Source: Heterobilharzia americana (lineage: Eukaryota > Platyhelminthes > Trematoda > Strigeidida > Schistosomatidae). Taken from it: a stretch of 64,000 nt of DNA. Below, one piece after another: positions 24,126 through 35,815 of the stretch (its first letter is position 1; each line of letters opens with the position of its first letter). Where the stretch lies: the NCBI GenBank assembly GCA_944470555.2, contig OX104132.1, positions 19,353,755-19,417,754 of the forward strand, read 5' to 3'. A program made the translations under genes and the position numbers. Under the pieces are notes generated by a model. The model ran no database searches and was not told the DNA's origin. It saw only the letters and a program-made list of their open reading frames with translations.

Positions 24126-24584
24126 ATATGTTAACAAGTATGGAGGAACTGAAGAGAATAAGCTACGAAAAATTATAATAAGGAAAAAGCCAGTTTCCAT
24201 TCAGTTCGACCTTGAAGGGTAAACATGTTGTTGCAGAACACTGAAGGTCGAACACCACATTGACCGGAACTTATTGTCCAGCTATGTAGGTCCACCTTGT
24301 ATTGGACAGTAAACACATTGGTGCAACCAAAAGCCATCAAAAACTCTTCCCAAGTTACGACTAAATATATCAGTCTACGTGTATTCGTGGACGTAATCAC
24401 ACTGAATGAATAGAAAGAATGACACATATTTGGTGTTTCTGAACACGCACCGAGGTATATATGGTTTAATTAGCGCAAGTGTCTGATGTGTCACTGACAC
24501 AAAAAAAGATAGATACTTCTGAATCGATCTATGTAATCAATGTGTAAAATAACTCATATCCTCTCCAGTATGCTTGAGTCATCA

Positions 24585-24830
24585 CTTTCAAACATTTGGA
24601 AGGAGAGAAACTTAGGACTGAGAATTGAACCCAGAACTTGTCACTTCAAACACCAGAGTGTTATCCATCAGGCTGAAATGAGCATCCTAAGTTCTACTCA
24701 GAACCATTATCTATGATTAATACAAAACCTAATTTACTGGCAATATCGGGGCAGCCATATGGATGCCCATATGCCACCAATGGTAGATCAATTCGGTCCA
24801 ATCAACGATGCGAAAATACAATTTATAATA
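24585..24830. repeat. SINE-A fragments in opposite orientations
   Basis: A minus-strand head (AATTGAACCCAGAACTTGTC, TTCAAACACCAGAGTGTTAT) lies at about 24620-24690. A plus-strand tail follows at about 24745-24830, with GCAATATCGGGGCAGCCATA and GATCAATTCGGTCCAATCAA. The hammerhead part is absent. Confidence 0.55.
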
Positions 24831-24862
24831 CACTAGTTATAAACTGAAAAAAGAACCTGTAA

Positions 24863-25960
24863 GAGTGACTCTAAAGGACATTCTAACAACCGATGAGTTA
24901 ACCAATTGCGTTTCACTATTTTGTGAAAAACTACTTTCTCAGCCGAAATACCAAAACCTGATTGGTTATTTCAGCAGTTGTAAAGGTGTCCTTTAAAGTC
25001 ACTCGTTAAATCTAGGATGTTTACACTTGAGTGTCAGTTACAAATAATGCCTTCGACTAATTTCACAATACAGGATACGTCTTGATCTCAAGGCGTACTT
25101 GAATAAAGAATTTGGCAGGATTTTTAATAAGTTTAGTCGTTGTGTTTTGCGGAATGGCTTTGAAGACCATCCTAGCAACAACTGAAATAACCAATTAGAC
25201 TTCTCTATTTCATGAAAAAACTGCCTTTCCGGACGAGATGAAGAAACCTGATTGGTTGCTTCAGTCGTTGCTAGAGTGGCCTTTAAAGTCTCCCGTTTCG
25301 TGTCTCTAAAATTCACCCTGACAACTGCCTTTCAAGTCGAAGTAAAGAAACCTAATTCTTTATTCCAATGGTTGCTAGTGTGGCCTTTAAAGCCACTCGA
25401 TGTTTTTCGGCTTTAACTCCCGAAGCTACACTTTCCATGGTTTTATACTCCGCATTGGTAAGTATCGATTGCACATGACCATTTCAAATGACTTTGAATT
25501 ACCATAAGGTAGGGGACATAATGGGAAATTGCGAATCCGAGCTACTTTAATTGACTTTAAGGCCACCCTAGCAACAACAGAAATAACCAATCAGACTGCT
25601 CTGCCTTTCCAACCGGAATGAAGAAACCTAATTGGCTATTTCAATCGTTGCTAAAGTGGCTTTTAAAGACGCCGTTGCTTTAGGGTGGTTTTGAAGAGTG
25701 ATTTTAAAGTCCACCCTAGCAACCAATGCGGTTTGTACATTTTGGCTGGAATGTAAATTTTCATGAAATACGAAAGTCTGATTGGTTATTTCAGTTGTTG
25801 TTAGGGTGGCCTTTAAAACTACTATTACCGAAAGGCCACCGTGACAACTACTGAAATAACCAATCAGGTTTCGGTACTCAGTTGAGAAGGTACTTTTTCA
25901 CAAATAGAGAAACGCAATTGGTTAATTCAGAAGTTGTAGGGTGACCACCAGAGTTACTCA
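24863..25960. repeat. Cluster of six palindromic MITE-like units
   Basis: The units are at about 24863-25005, 25155-25287, 25305-25400 (short), 25550-25672, 25691-25825 and 25831-25960. Each begins with a version of CTTTAAAGGCCACCCTAGCA, then ACAACTGAAATAACCAATCA. Each ends with the reverse complement (CTGATTGGTTATTTCAGTTG, then TTGCTAGGGTGGCCTTTAAA). Terminal inverted repeats are about 40-45 bp, imperfect, and each holds one CCAAT box, so every full unit carries CCAAT and ATTGG facing each other. Cores differ between two subtypes (TTTCACAAAATAG-type and CTGCCTTTCCGG-type). No coding is present. A non-autonomous DNA transposon family is the likely origin; no transposase is in the window. Confidence 0.75.
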
Positions 25961-26257
25961 GATTTAACGCAATTCATTCAATTGCCATTTGACCATAGTC
26001 ATTTTTCTCTGATGCTTTACGCAAACCACTAGTCGTCTATGCCTAAAATAGTTGGGCGTATCGAGTTGGTGAGTTTTCCAGTTAAGTTATTCTTTGTGAG
26101 CAATCAATTTTCCTGAAAACCTGAATTTTATTTTCTTATTTTTTTCAATTTAATTATGCATTAGTCGTCCCTTTTATTATCAGTTTGACTGAGATAGCCG
26201 TCGTTTGACAGACTTTTACTGATACTGGATTGTGATTGGTAGTGAAATGAAAGTTTG

Positions 26258-26329
26258 GGCAGCAGGGGGATTCGAGCCGGCTACCGCCAGGTTTCCAGCC
26301 TGGTGCTCTACCAACTGGGCTACGATACC
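26258..26329 (-). tRNA. tRNA-like sequence, anticodon GGA, probably a pseudogene or SINE seed
   Basis: On the minus strand 72 nt fold as a cloverleaf. The acceptor GGTATCG/TGCTGCC pairs 6 of 7 counting G-U. The D arm is GCCC AGTTGGTA GAGC, the anticodon arm CCAGG CTGGAAA CCTGG (perfect stem), and the T arm GCCGG CTCGAAT CCCCC (weak stem). The anticodon GGA would read a serine codon, yet the long variable arm of tRNA-Ser is missing. I therefore think it is not a working tRNA-Ser. The A box (TAGCCCAGTTGG) and B box (GGCTCGAATCC) are close to consensus. Confidence 0.5.
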
Positions 26330-27795
26330 CCACTTCTGGTCAGATTTTTTTTCACTTCACCAAGGGTTTTGCCGACTACCATCCTTTAACCGTTGAGAAC
26401 CGTTTCTTACCTCCCAACACTAGTAAGGTATTCTTTTGTTTTGTTTATTTCTTTTTAAATTCAAGAACACAATGGTTTTTTAGATGCAGTCTTACTAGAA
26501 TCCTCGTCTGTTCTGCATTCTCTGGTGTCTGAGACCCACTTATTGTCCAGATCTTGACAAATATATTTGCCATCTATCAAATATGTTAAGAGTGCTTCCA
26601 GTTTAATAGAGGTTCTACAGTGTCTTAATTTGAACGGAAATCGGAATATATTTTTGCTTATAATCCTGTCTGAACGTACAAAAAGGTTTGTTCATGATCC
26701 AAAACCTCTTCTAAACACGATACCCAGAACTAATTAGCCACTGTCTTTTCTCCCTTCCAATCTGCGTTCAGCAGGGGGGACAGAATTGTAACTTCTCACT
26801 ATCCTTCTAATAACCGATAACGTATTTCATACAACAATAAATGTGAGTCACAGACTCACAATGTATGATCATTCACAAAAAAAGGAAATTAGCAATTTTG
26901 TCACATAGGAAACAGAGATTAGGCGTAGGTTAAATGGCTGACAGTAGTTTTTGAATGATAAACCATCGAATGATACAGGAGGGATGTAGTTGAAGGCTAT
27001 GAGCAAAGCCATGGATATTTTAAAAAAAATGGAGGATAAGAGACAGTGTAGTCTGAACAGGTCAAGGACAAAGGCTGAAACTAACTCTTCACCTGGCCGA
27101 GGAACAAGACCAAGTTATTTAGCACTAGAAATCGTGGAGTTTATGTTGTAGAAGTAATAATCGGTGGCACTGGAGTATATACATCCACAGCAGGGTCTTA
27201 TAATCACGTGACCTACATTATGTTTTCTTTTCCTCTTAGAGATCTTTGGGATTGTTAATATCATAATTATTTCCATTTCGTCGTTTTTATTCTTTGGTTG
27301 ACTTTTGCCTATCCACCTGCCGAAGTGTTGTTTAGAAACTTGGCAAATCTACACGATTCTATATTGCCTACGTATATTACAAAACGATTCCCACATACCT
27401 TTTGTAATTCAGTGAAGTTAGTTGACGGAAATCGATATGATATAACAAGGTATACATACAGATAGTGTTAAAAAGAAATGCGAAGAAGTTCCGGTTATCT
27501 ATCTAATTCAACAGAGTGTTCGCGAAATGCACTGAGCAGCCTCGTGTCCATGCGCGCAATAGGCAATGAGACACACCTATTGTAAGGGAGATAATGATAC
27601 TACTACCTAGCCGCGTAAACCTCGGTGGAGCGCTGTTTAGACTCGTGACCCACTGATTGAAAGTCATCTATCTCCCTATACCTATGAGCCCACAGTTCCA
27701 CATAATTGGCAAAGAGAAATCTTTTGGGGCTTAGAAAAAGATGATATAAAAAGACTAACAATTAGATTAGTTAGTGGTAAGTAAACACTAAATTT
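26330..27795. other. Non-coding stretch, nothing recognised
   Basis: No gene, RNA or named repeat was recognised. About 27480-27690 is somewhat richer in G+C than its surroundings, without coding features. Confidence 0.45.
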
Positions 27796-28360
27796 AACCT
27801 CGCCTGGTTGACTAGTTCACTAATTACTAGCCGGTCATAAGCCCGGATAAAGAAGGAAGGAAGATCCGGATTTTCAACACCAACATCAAGTCAATGCTTC
27901 TGCATGGTTCAGAAACTTGGCGCGTTACGGAAAGCATTTCCAACAAACTACAGACATTCATCAACAGCTGCCTACGCTTGTTACTGAAGATCAGATCAGA
28001 TAGAATAATAAGAATAAGCAACAAGAAACTGGTCTGCAACCAACCAACCAACAACCCATCGCCCAACAAATGTTCAGAAGAAGAAAGTGGAGATGGGTTG
28101 AGCATACACTGAGAAGACCATTCGCGAAGATCACGCGTCAGGCCAGGACCTCAAGTGGAACCCAAATGGGAAACAACAAATTGGGCATCCGAGGTGAGGG
28201 TGACGTGGAGGAGATGGTGTGAGGAAGAAATGAAAGCTTGTGGGCAGTCGTGGAGCCAGGTTGAAAAGAATGGAGAGAAGAGAGTGAAACGGAGACTTGG
28301 TAGTGAAGCCCCATGTTCCACTAGGAACCCAAGAGACAAATAATAATAATAATAACCACA
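27796..28360 (+). mobile_element. Internally deleted RTE element
   Basis: The first about 65 bp are the RTE 5' end (AACCTCGCCTGGTTGACTAG). At about 27861 the sequence jumps to the C-terminal coding end of the element (GGATTTTCAACACCAACATC, equivalent to about 5090 in copy 1) and runs to the AATAAT tail. The last reading piece includes GSETWRVTESISNKLQTFIN. AAATTT flanks both sides (27790-27795 and 28361-28366) and is a likely target-site duplication. This suggests the short form was mobilised as such, in trans. Confidence 0.8.
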
Positions 28361-28366
28361 AAATTT

Positions 28367-30057
28367 ATGTAATCATATAATGAGTTGAACTCAGTTGATA
28401 AAGTGATCGTCGGAATTCTGCACAAACAAAAAGGGGCCCAATCAAAAGATGATGCTATCAAATAAGCTGTACCGTAACAAATTAGGTCACCAAGCAGAGA
28501 AAACAGTGATTGACTATTGTTTAGTTTGAACACGATTCTGGCTTCAGTCTTCTGACTGCTACGGCCTCAGCAAACTTCAGAAAATTAGAATTAATTTGTT
28601 TATTGATTCCCTCGAAGGAATCCATGTCCTATGTCAATAAGACTTGAAGAGACTGAGGTACTTTAAGAATTTGTCCCCCTGAAATGTAAGTTTTTCGGTG
28701 CATGTTAGTGGAATCCAAGGTTGGCTCTTCTTTCTGTTCTCCTATTTTAACTGCTACAACAGATCCACGGAAACTTGTACACACTACTATGATTAACATG
28801 GGAAGAACCTGCCAACTTTGATCGCACCGAGTAACATGTTGTTCTGTAGGTAGAGATCAACTTAGCTGCAGGATATGCTCTGTTCAGTGCAGTTTGCAGC
28901 CCTGTGACTTTATGGCGTTTAAAGTTGAGTTTAATAACGACTTACTTCCAGTTTACTGTAGTTTTCAAATGCAATTGAAGAACTCTACAGTCCTTGAGCA
29001 GTGGCGTTGAATGGTTTTAGTTTAAAGGAGATAGTAAATTTGTCGGTAATATCCAAGTTGCAAGAAATAACACTTGATATGCCCATTTTACAGTGTTTAC
29101 CGGTTCTGTGAATTTCTTCAAGTGTTCTCATTGTCCCAAAGTAGAAAAAAATTAAAAATGAGCAGCTCACATTGGGTTACAACTTAGCATTAATATGCTC
29201 ACCATAATATCACATTCTGATCCGAATTCTTATTATTGAATCCCTATACTTAAATAAAAGGAAGAGAGTATTCCTTATTCGCTTGCAAAGCAGAAATTAC
29301 TCAGCCAGATGGTCGTCTTTTCAGGCCTGGTGCTGAATTCATCGGTATAAGGTTTTTCTACAAACTGTTGCCAATATGTGTTATACTCGCTAAGAAGGGA
29401 GAAGAATGAAAATTAAATTTTCAGTTACTCTTCTGAACACATCAAACAGCAAAGTAAAGCAATTCATAATGATAAATGCAACGGAAAATACCGCAACACT
29501 ACACATTTTGATATGAAGCACAATGTATAGGATATACTAAACTATCCTTTACACTTGAAAGATAAATGAGCCAACGTAGTAAAATGTAGTAATGCACCAA
29601 CGCACTCCTTCACATGTATTCATGTACATTTAGTTTTATCGATGAATACTCCAACGCTATGCGTATGGCATCTAAAAACGCAAATCTTGTCAAAATATCG
29701 AAATGCATGCATTCAGACCGCATGTCTTCATCATCAGCTATAGTGTGTTGTGCAGATAAAGCGCAATCTACGGTATATATATACGCATCCTTTTTGTACA
29801 ACTAAATCGATCACAATTAACAAGGAAACATAGTTTTAACGTATAAACTTGGTTTATCAACCTCGTTATTCAACCATAATAAGTATCCATCACGAGGAAT
29901 ATTCCTCTGTAGATTTTATTATGCTTTTTCGTTTGGCTTATCGGAAATTATCAGCATTGACTGATTAATTTATGCTGAAAAGTGATATTCCCATATGAAT
30001 GACTTAGTACTACACCTGACCTTCTTATATTAGTAGTTAATTAGCATATATCGGAGT
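28367..30057. other. Non-coding stretch, nothing recognised
   Basis: No protein or RNA gene was recognised. Short open frames here are compositional. Confidence 0.45.
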
Positions 30058-30185
30058 AGTTTTAAAGCGCACCATAGCAACCAGTCAGGCTTCGGTATTT
30101 CTACCAAGAAGGTAGTTGCTCATAGAATGGGGGAACGTAATTGGTTATCTCAGCAGTTGTTAGGGTCAACCTTAAAGTCACTCTT
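30058..30185. repeat. Isolated unit of the MITE-like family
   Basis: It begins TTTTAAAGCGCACCATAGCA and ends CAGCAGTTGTTAGGGTCAAC then CTTAAAGTCACTC. It has the inner CGTAATTGGTTATCTCAG typical of the family clustered at 24863-25960. Confidence 0.65.
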
Positions 30186-31049
30186 GCGTTTGTGTGCGTT
30201 TCGATTTACCTGGCATTCATTAGTAGAATGTAACAGCATGTTTTGATTGTCATGTTTAGTCACCAGCATATCCTTCTTCAAATATGAATTCGACTTTGCT
30301 TTCCCAACGTTTGTATGTTAATCAGTTGAAACTAATCAATTTATTTCAATGAAGCAAAAAAGAGCATAAAAGCTTTTACCAACAGTTAACCTTCTATTGT
30401 CATCGACGTTTCTGATAACAACCAACTACACAAGTGAGTATACAGTGAACTGATATTTGAAGCTTTGACTGGTGATGAGAATTGTGGATATTGATATCAA
30501 TGTAACCATAGACAGATCTAGGGAATGAAGTCTGAGTGCTGTATTCAACTTCTCTTCAATTGACGTCACTCCCTACGAACCAGATGAAGATATCTTAGTC
30601 AACAGTTCTCGAGGAGTGATACACCAGGAGCTTCCTGTGGTGCTTGTACGTTGTGATGGGCTGTTGAGTATCCTGAACTCGAAGGTGAAGAAGGTGGCAC
30701 TGGATATGTTGTATGGAGTCTGGTGGAGGTGGTATATGAAAGTGTGGATGAGAACGCTACCTAGGAAAACATGGAGGAACAGCTGGTGGAGAAGTTGGAC
30801 AGCCCAGTGAATAAGCAGTAGAGAATGCAGCAGTTACGGAGTTCGAAGTTGAAACCAGATAGAAACTCGTTAGTGTTGTGGTTAACACTAACCAAACTAC
30901 CACGTTGGGCGCCTATGTTGTAGATGCAGGTATCGGTGTCACCATTCATAGAAAGTGTTCCAAATAGAACTGCCTAGCAGTTACTTCATGTCAACGCAGT
31001 CAATACGTTGGCTAAAAGTTACCAGGCGGTTGATAAGTATGACAACGAC
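30186..31049. other. Non-coding stretch, possibly decayed gag
   Basis: The 30560-31049 part precedes the zinc knuckle below and may be decayed gag sequence of the same LTR element. No motif proves it. Confidence 0.3.
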
Positions 31050-31519
31050 TGTGGTAAAGGCGCCAGAAGTCAACCAATAGGAAAACCAAGCAAATGACCT
31101 GCTGCAGCCAATGAATACTCTCCAAACGAGGACCAATCGACAAAAGGATTGCTTTGTCTGCAGAAGAACTGGAAATTGGAGAAGAAATTGTCCACAAAAT
31201 GGGAAACTAACATTCCTTCAAAAGGTATGTAGTTTATGTTTTCCTTTCCCATTAGACTCAAAGTAGTGAGAACAACAGACAGAGACATGGTGTATGCCAC
31301 ACGAGTAAATGACCGATAAGTTGTTTGCTTACTGGATACCGGGGCCCCCGCATCATTAAACGGCATAACTCAAACTCAGAGCTCAAGAGCGTATGTGTTA
31401 ATAGCTCACTACTTTGCTTGCCTAAGCCGTTTCTCGATCTAGCATATTTTAATTATCATTACACAGGATCAAAGTGTAGCCTTACTTTTATTGGTAGGGA
31501 TTTGTTAGCTGGCTGCTAG
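31050..31519 (+). pseudogene. LTR-retrotransposon gag zinc knuckle and aspartic protease, decayed
   Basis: From 31150 the frame reads CFVCRRTGNWRRNCPQNG, a CCHC-type gag knuckle (C-x2-C-x4-x-x4-C) in which the His is replaced by Asn. In another frame at about 31326 it reads VCLLDTGAPASLNGI, the active-site loop (DTGA) of a retroviral-type aspartic protease. At about 31485 a third frame reads FIGRDLLAG, matching the protease C-terminal G-R-D-x-L motif. The order knuckle, DTGA, GRD is that of gag-pro in LTR retrotransposons, so two frameshifts and a lost zinc ligand mark a dead copy. No reverse transcriptase was recognised downstream. Gypsy-type is more likely than others by motif, but not proven. 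Confidence 0.7.
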
Positions 31520-34500
31520 TCACCATGTTATTTATGACTGAGTATTCATTATTTAACAGTTAGACGATGACTATTTTACCAAGGTTATGTTTTTGCATAG
31601 AAATGGCTATCCAATTTCTTCAGTGTTTCTTATATGTTATTCTTTTTGACTCTTCACATGGACATTGTTGGGATTATAATGGGTCAGTTGGCTTTGCAGC
31701 TCTGTTTTTATTATTATTCAGTTTGGCCCATCATATTGAGTCAATAGTGCTAAAGTCCTTAGCTAATTATTCTATCCATCCACCCAGTTTAGGAATGCAG
31801 TACGATCCGACCATTCACTAAGTTACCATTACAACAATTATCTCAATTAATTTTCATGATCGTCCAACTGGTAGAATATATCTGCACAAACTAGTACCTT
31901 ATGGTTTACTTGCAGCTCAAAGTGTACGTATCATAGAAGTTTTGTAGCTCTCCAAGCTTGGTGTTAACTGGACAGAGTTTCTAACATCATCCATGGCGTC
32001 GTCTTTGACGTTGTCTCGTGAAGAGGTGAATGAAGTCAGTAGATTTCTCATCAGTTCTAAAGACGATCTTCATTTTTGTATATATGGATTCCTTGATCAT
32101 TGATCGTTGTACTGATTCTCATCTATCTGCTCAGCAGAATCCAAGTTTCAAGAGCAATAAGCCTACGAAAACTATTTTATATTATCACCTAGTTTTGGTC
32201 ATTCTGGTTTCGAACAATAACGACTCAAATACAGTGATTTGGAAATTTTTTGTACGTTAGTGATTCAATCCATTGAAGTTCTTATAAAGAATTGTGTTTC
32301 TAGTTCAGTGGACAGATCATGTGTCGAGCAATGAATGAGGAAATCAGTGAAACCGTAAGAAATAGAAAGAAATCAATAAACCCTTACCAGTTGATACAAA
32401 TGTGCTGTTGCATCAGCTATGAAAGTTAAATCTGCAGTTCATCAAAGTGTAAGGCCGTAAAATGACCCTGTCTGTTTTTTAATATCACTCTAGCTAGTTC
32501 TATCATGATCATTTTCCATTTCAACTGCACTTAGTTTTGAGGTGAAAAGAGGAGTGTAGTAGAATTGTTTCTTCCTGTAGTCTCAATATCAGGTTACCGA
32601 GATAGTAAGAATGACTTGAAAGTTTACCCTAGCAAAGACTCAAGTTATCAATTAGGTCTCTTTATTTCAACTCGATAGGTGGTCTGGACTGTCAAACCAA
32701 TTGGAGATGTTTCGTCTGTCATCGCACTCCCTGAGATCTTTTTGACTGAACTTGGGCTCGAATATCAGATTTTAAAAGTTCACTTGATTCTTTTACACTA
32801 GGTTCATTCCGAACAGTTTCCACTTGTAAACTTTCTTGAAGCCAACTATTAGTGTCACTTGAATCTTTACTTCTTTTTATGTTATCTGCAAGTTTCAACT
32901 TTAATAATCTCTTGACATACGATTTTTAAGTACCTTGTTATGTATTGATTGATCTAGTACTAAATGCTGAACAAATCCTATGGATTATTTGATCCTATTT
33001 TCCCTGTGTTATGACCTAATATGATTGGGGATCTCGAAAATCAGCAGCCCGTACCAAATCTCCAGCTGGTAACCACCTAAGTTTTGCTGTATGTTGTCTA
33101 CTATACTCTTTTTTTTATCTATTTATTCCTTCGCCTTTCATCTCTAGTTTTGCAGGTAGTTCAACCAGAATGATGAGAATTCTATGTGTAAATACTTTTT
33201 GGATGTGTGACAAGTTGTTTACTGTTGACAAATTCGGTGTTGAACAATAAAGTAAATGGGAACTTATAGATCACTTCTTCTGTCATTCTATTCTCTTTCC
33301 TCTTTGAGAACAGCTGCTCTCCGTACATCAAAAGACAACGTTGTGCTTGTCTATTCAATCAAGGATGGTGTGGCAGTGATCGAATGTGCCGTCCAGAGTC
33401 TACACACGAACCAATGCCTTTCTGTACAATCCAACCGTTACCCATCTTAACTCTGCGATAATTTTTATAACTGTGATTCGATATCCAAGTCTCCTCTGAA
33501 AATCGGTGAAGCTCCAGAATTTCCTCTCTTTCCTTGTAAACAGTCCTTGCAAGTATTATTGTCCCCATCATAAATTTTTAAACTTAACGTTTCTGGTGAA
33601 CAACTGATTGACTTAGTAAGTAAAAGTTATTCTATTAAAGTAATGGTACTGCAGAATTGCGTTTTTTTTCGTTATACGCTCACACTTTCATAATGAAAAG
33701 TGTTGTCGAATTTATCAGTTTAGTCCAGCAACCCTCTACTATATTTAGACAGTGAAATCACTTTATTTATCGACCAATCTATGTACTTATTTGTATTCAT
33801 CAGGATTTGTGCACATCATCATCAATTTGATCTATATATCGGATAAACGTCGAGATGGATATCTGAAGACACCAGCCATCAGTACATTTAGTGTCAAACA
33901 AACATCCGCCTGCTTTTTACGAATTAGAGTTTGAGGTTGTGCATAATAATGAATTCTATTCTGTCGCATAGTTTTAAAATACAGTTATCAACAGTAGAAA
34001 GAATGAAGGTGTATCTGAACAGTTACAATGGAAATGAATGATTTAACAAGAAACTCATAATGCTTAGAATGTAGTTTCTGAGGTTTCACTTCACTTTTTG
34101 ACTCAGCTCAAAGTTCCAGGTTGGTCTTCAGATCTGTGGACGTTCCAGTGTTAACCTGATGGATCAGTCCCCTAGCCGAGCATGAAGCATCTAAAAAGCG
34201 CATCCACAAGAAAACAAACACTTCTGCCGGAGTATTTTAATAACACCCTCTCAATCAGTTCATTTTTGTTCCAGAACGCTCCTAAATGTCAGGCTTCAAT
34301 GTGTCTATATTCGCTGGGTGATCGGTTTGTTGGCTGTACTCACCTCTTCATTAACAGACGTGTGTGAGTCGCATCTCCCTGAAGTCTCCACAACCTTTCA
34401 GACCTAAGTGAAGCTAAGCTTTCCGTAAAGGAATTCCTCTGAAGAGGCCTGGCCCGTGGACCCATAATCCCAACACATTCATATCGGTAGCTTTCTTTAG

Positions 34501-35544
34501 GCTACTGATATACAGCCAAGTTTAGGGTTAACTACGTCGGCATTCTGTACCAAATACCTCTCACCTCAGCAAGGTAAGACTACACCCGTCTCTGTGGATT
34601 GCTTCAAAAACAATGACTAACGGAATTAGGAAGCTGTATTCACCTTATTTTTCGTTTGGACTGCTCTCATCGGACTGGGAGGAATCCTGACGGCTTACAA
34701 AACTGTCGGGGTTTGAAGCCCTTCACTATTGACTTTAAACATACAGATTTGGTCGACCATGGTTTTCGCGACATCAACTTGATAGGTGATATCCAGTAGG
34801 GTCACGAGGAGGCTCACCACCGCAGGCAGCTAGGCTGGTCTCATAATCCCCGGCGCACAAAACATCCCTGATTTTCACAAACCAGTAACACAAACCAGAC
34901 ACCAGTTAACCGGGTCGCGAAGAGCTTCTTCACACTGACGCCCTGACACTTAACTATAAAGTGAATCTATGTTCCTTTGAGAGGGTCGTAATTTCTCCCA
35001 CAGAAGCGTATAACTTCAGAATGTGTTATATGTTACCCTAACGATACTTAATATGTTCATGCTAGCCACTCAGCTTGGATCCAAATTTCAGCCATAGACC
35101 AGGCAGGACGAAAATGATCATGAGAAAGTGTAATCTACGAAGACAAGATCTGACCTTACTATTACTATTTACTGAAAACACTTTAGTACAGTTGAGATCC
35201 TTTTGAAAATATTTTGATAAGAAATACTTTCTGTTAATGTTAATTAACTGACTGAGTACCGAGAAGATTTAGCTTCGTGATTATTGTTCACTGAACTGAA
35301 CTCTCACTGATCCCACTAAGTTGACAAATAATCCATGTTTTTAAGTTATTTTACCAAAAAAGTTAGTTTACTCATGTAATATCTTCGTCACCCCTTGTCA
35401 CAACCTTGTTGTCACTTGTTATATTCTTGTAAAGACTACTTGATATAACCTAATTAATATACTTGTGTGCTTGAGTAACAATAACCTTCAGATTCCGCCC
35501 CTTGATGGTCTCCCAGTTTCTCAATAAATGAAAAAGGCGATGAG
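31520..35544. other. Non-coding stretch with a MITE remnant and a G+C-richer block
   Basis: About 32610-32700 holds one end of a MITE-like unit (AAGTTTACCCTAGCAAAGAC, then CAAGTTATCAATTAGG). About 34380-34930 is richer in G+C than its surroundings and could be a UTR of an unknown element. No coding features were recognised. Confidence 0.4.
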
Positions 35545-35815
35545 GTTGCAGAAGGTGTATTATAACGTCAAAAATATGTACAAAATACAATGGTTCATGT
35601 GTATTTACAATGGCGTTGGCTATTTTCAGGCCTTTCTAGATTTGAATCTTCTATTTTTTTTCGTCCCCTAAACCAATCTGATATTTATACGTTGGTTCAT
35701 GTGCTTTCTATCAAAACTTCGGTGTAACATGATTGGTTGCAGAGAGCTTCAGGGATTTAGGACTTTTTATGAAGATTACAGCAGTCTTATTCCACGCTAT
35801 AACAGCTTAAAAGTT
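35545..35815 (+). repeat. Dispersed repeat E, copy 2
   Basis: It matches 21395-21640 in the same order and orientation: TACAAAATACAATG, TATTTACAATGGCG, CAATCTGATATTTATACG, AACATGATTGGTTG and CAGGGATTTAGG. Confidence 0.5.

Noticed and set aside
24863..25960. A CRISPR-like array, because of regularly repeated units
   Set aside because: Units are palindromic, about 95-145 bp, diverged, and unevenly spaced, in a eukaryotic genome; MITE-like copies explain them.
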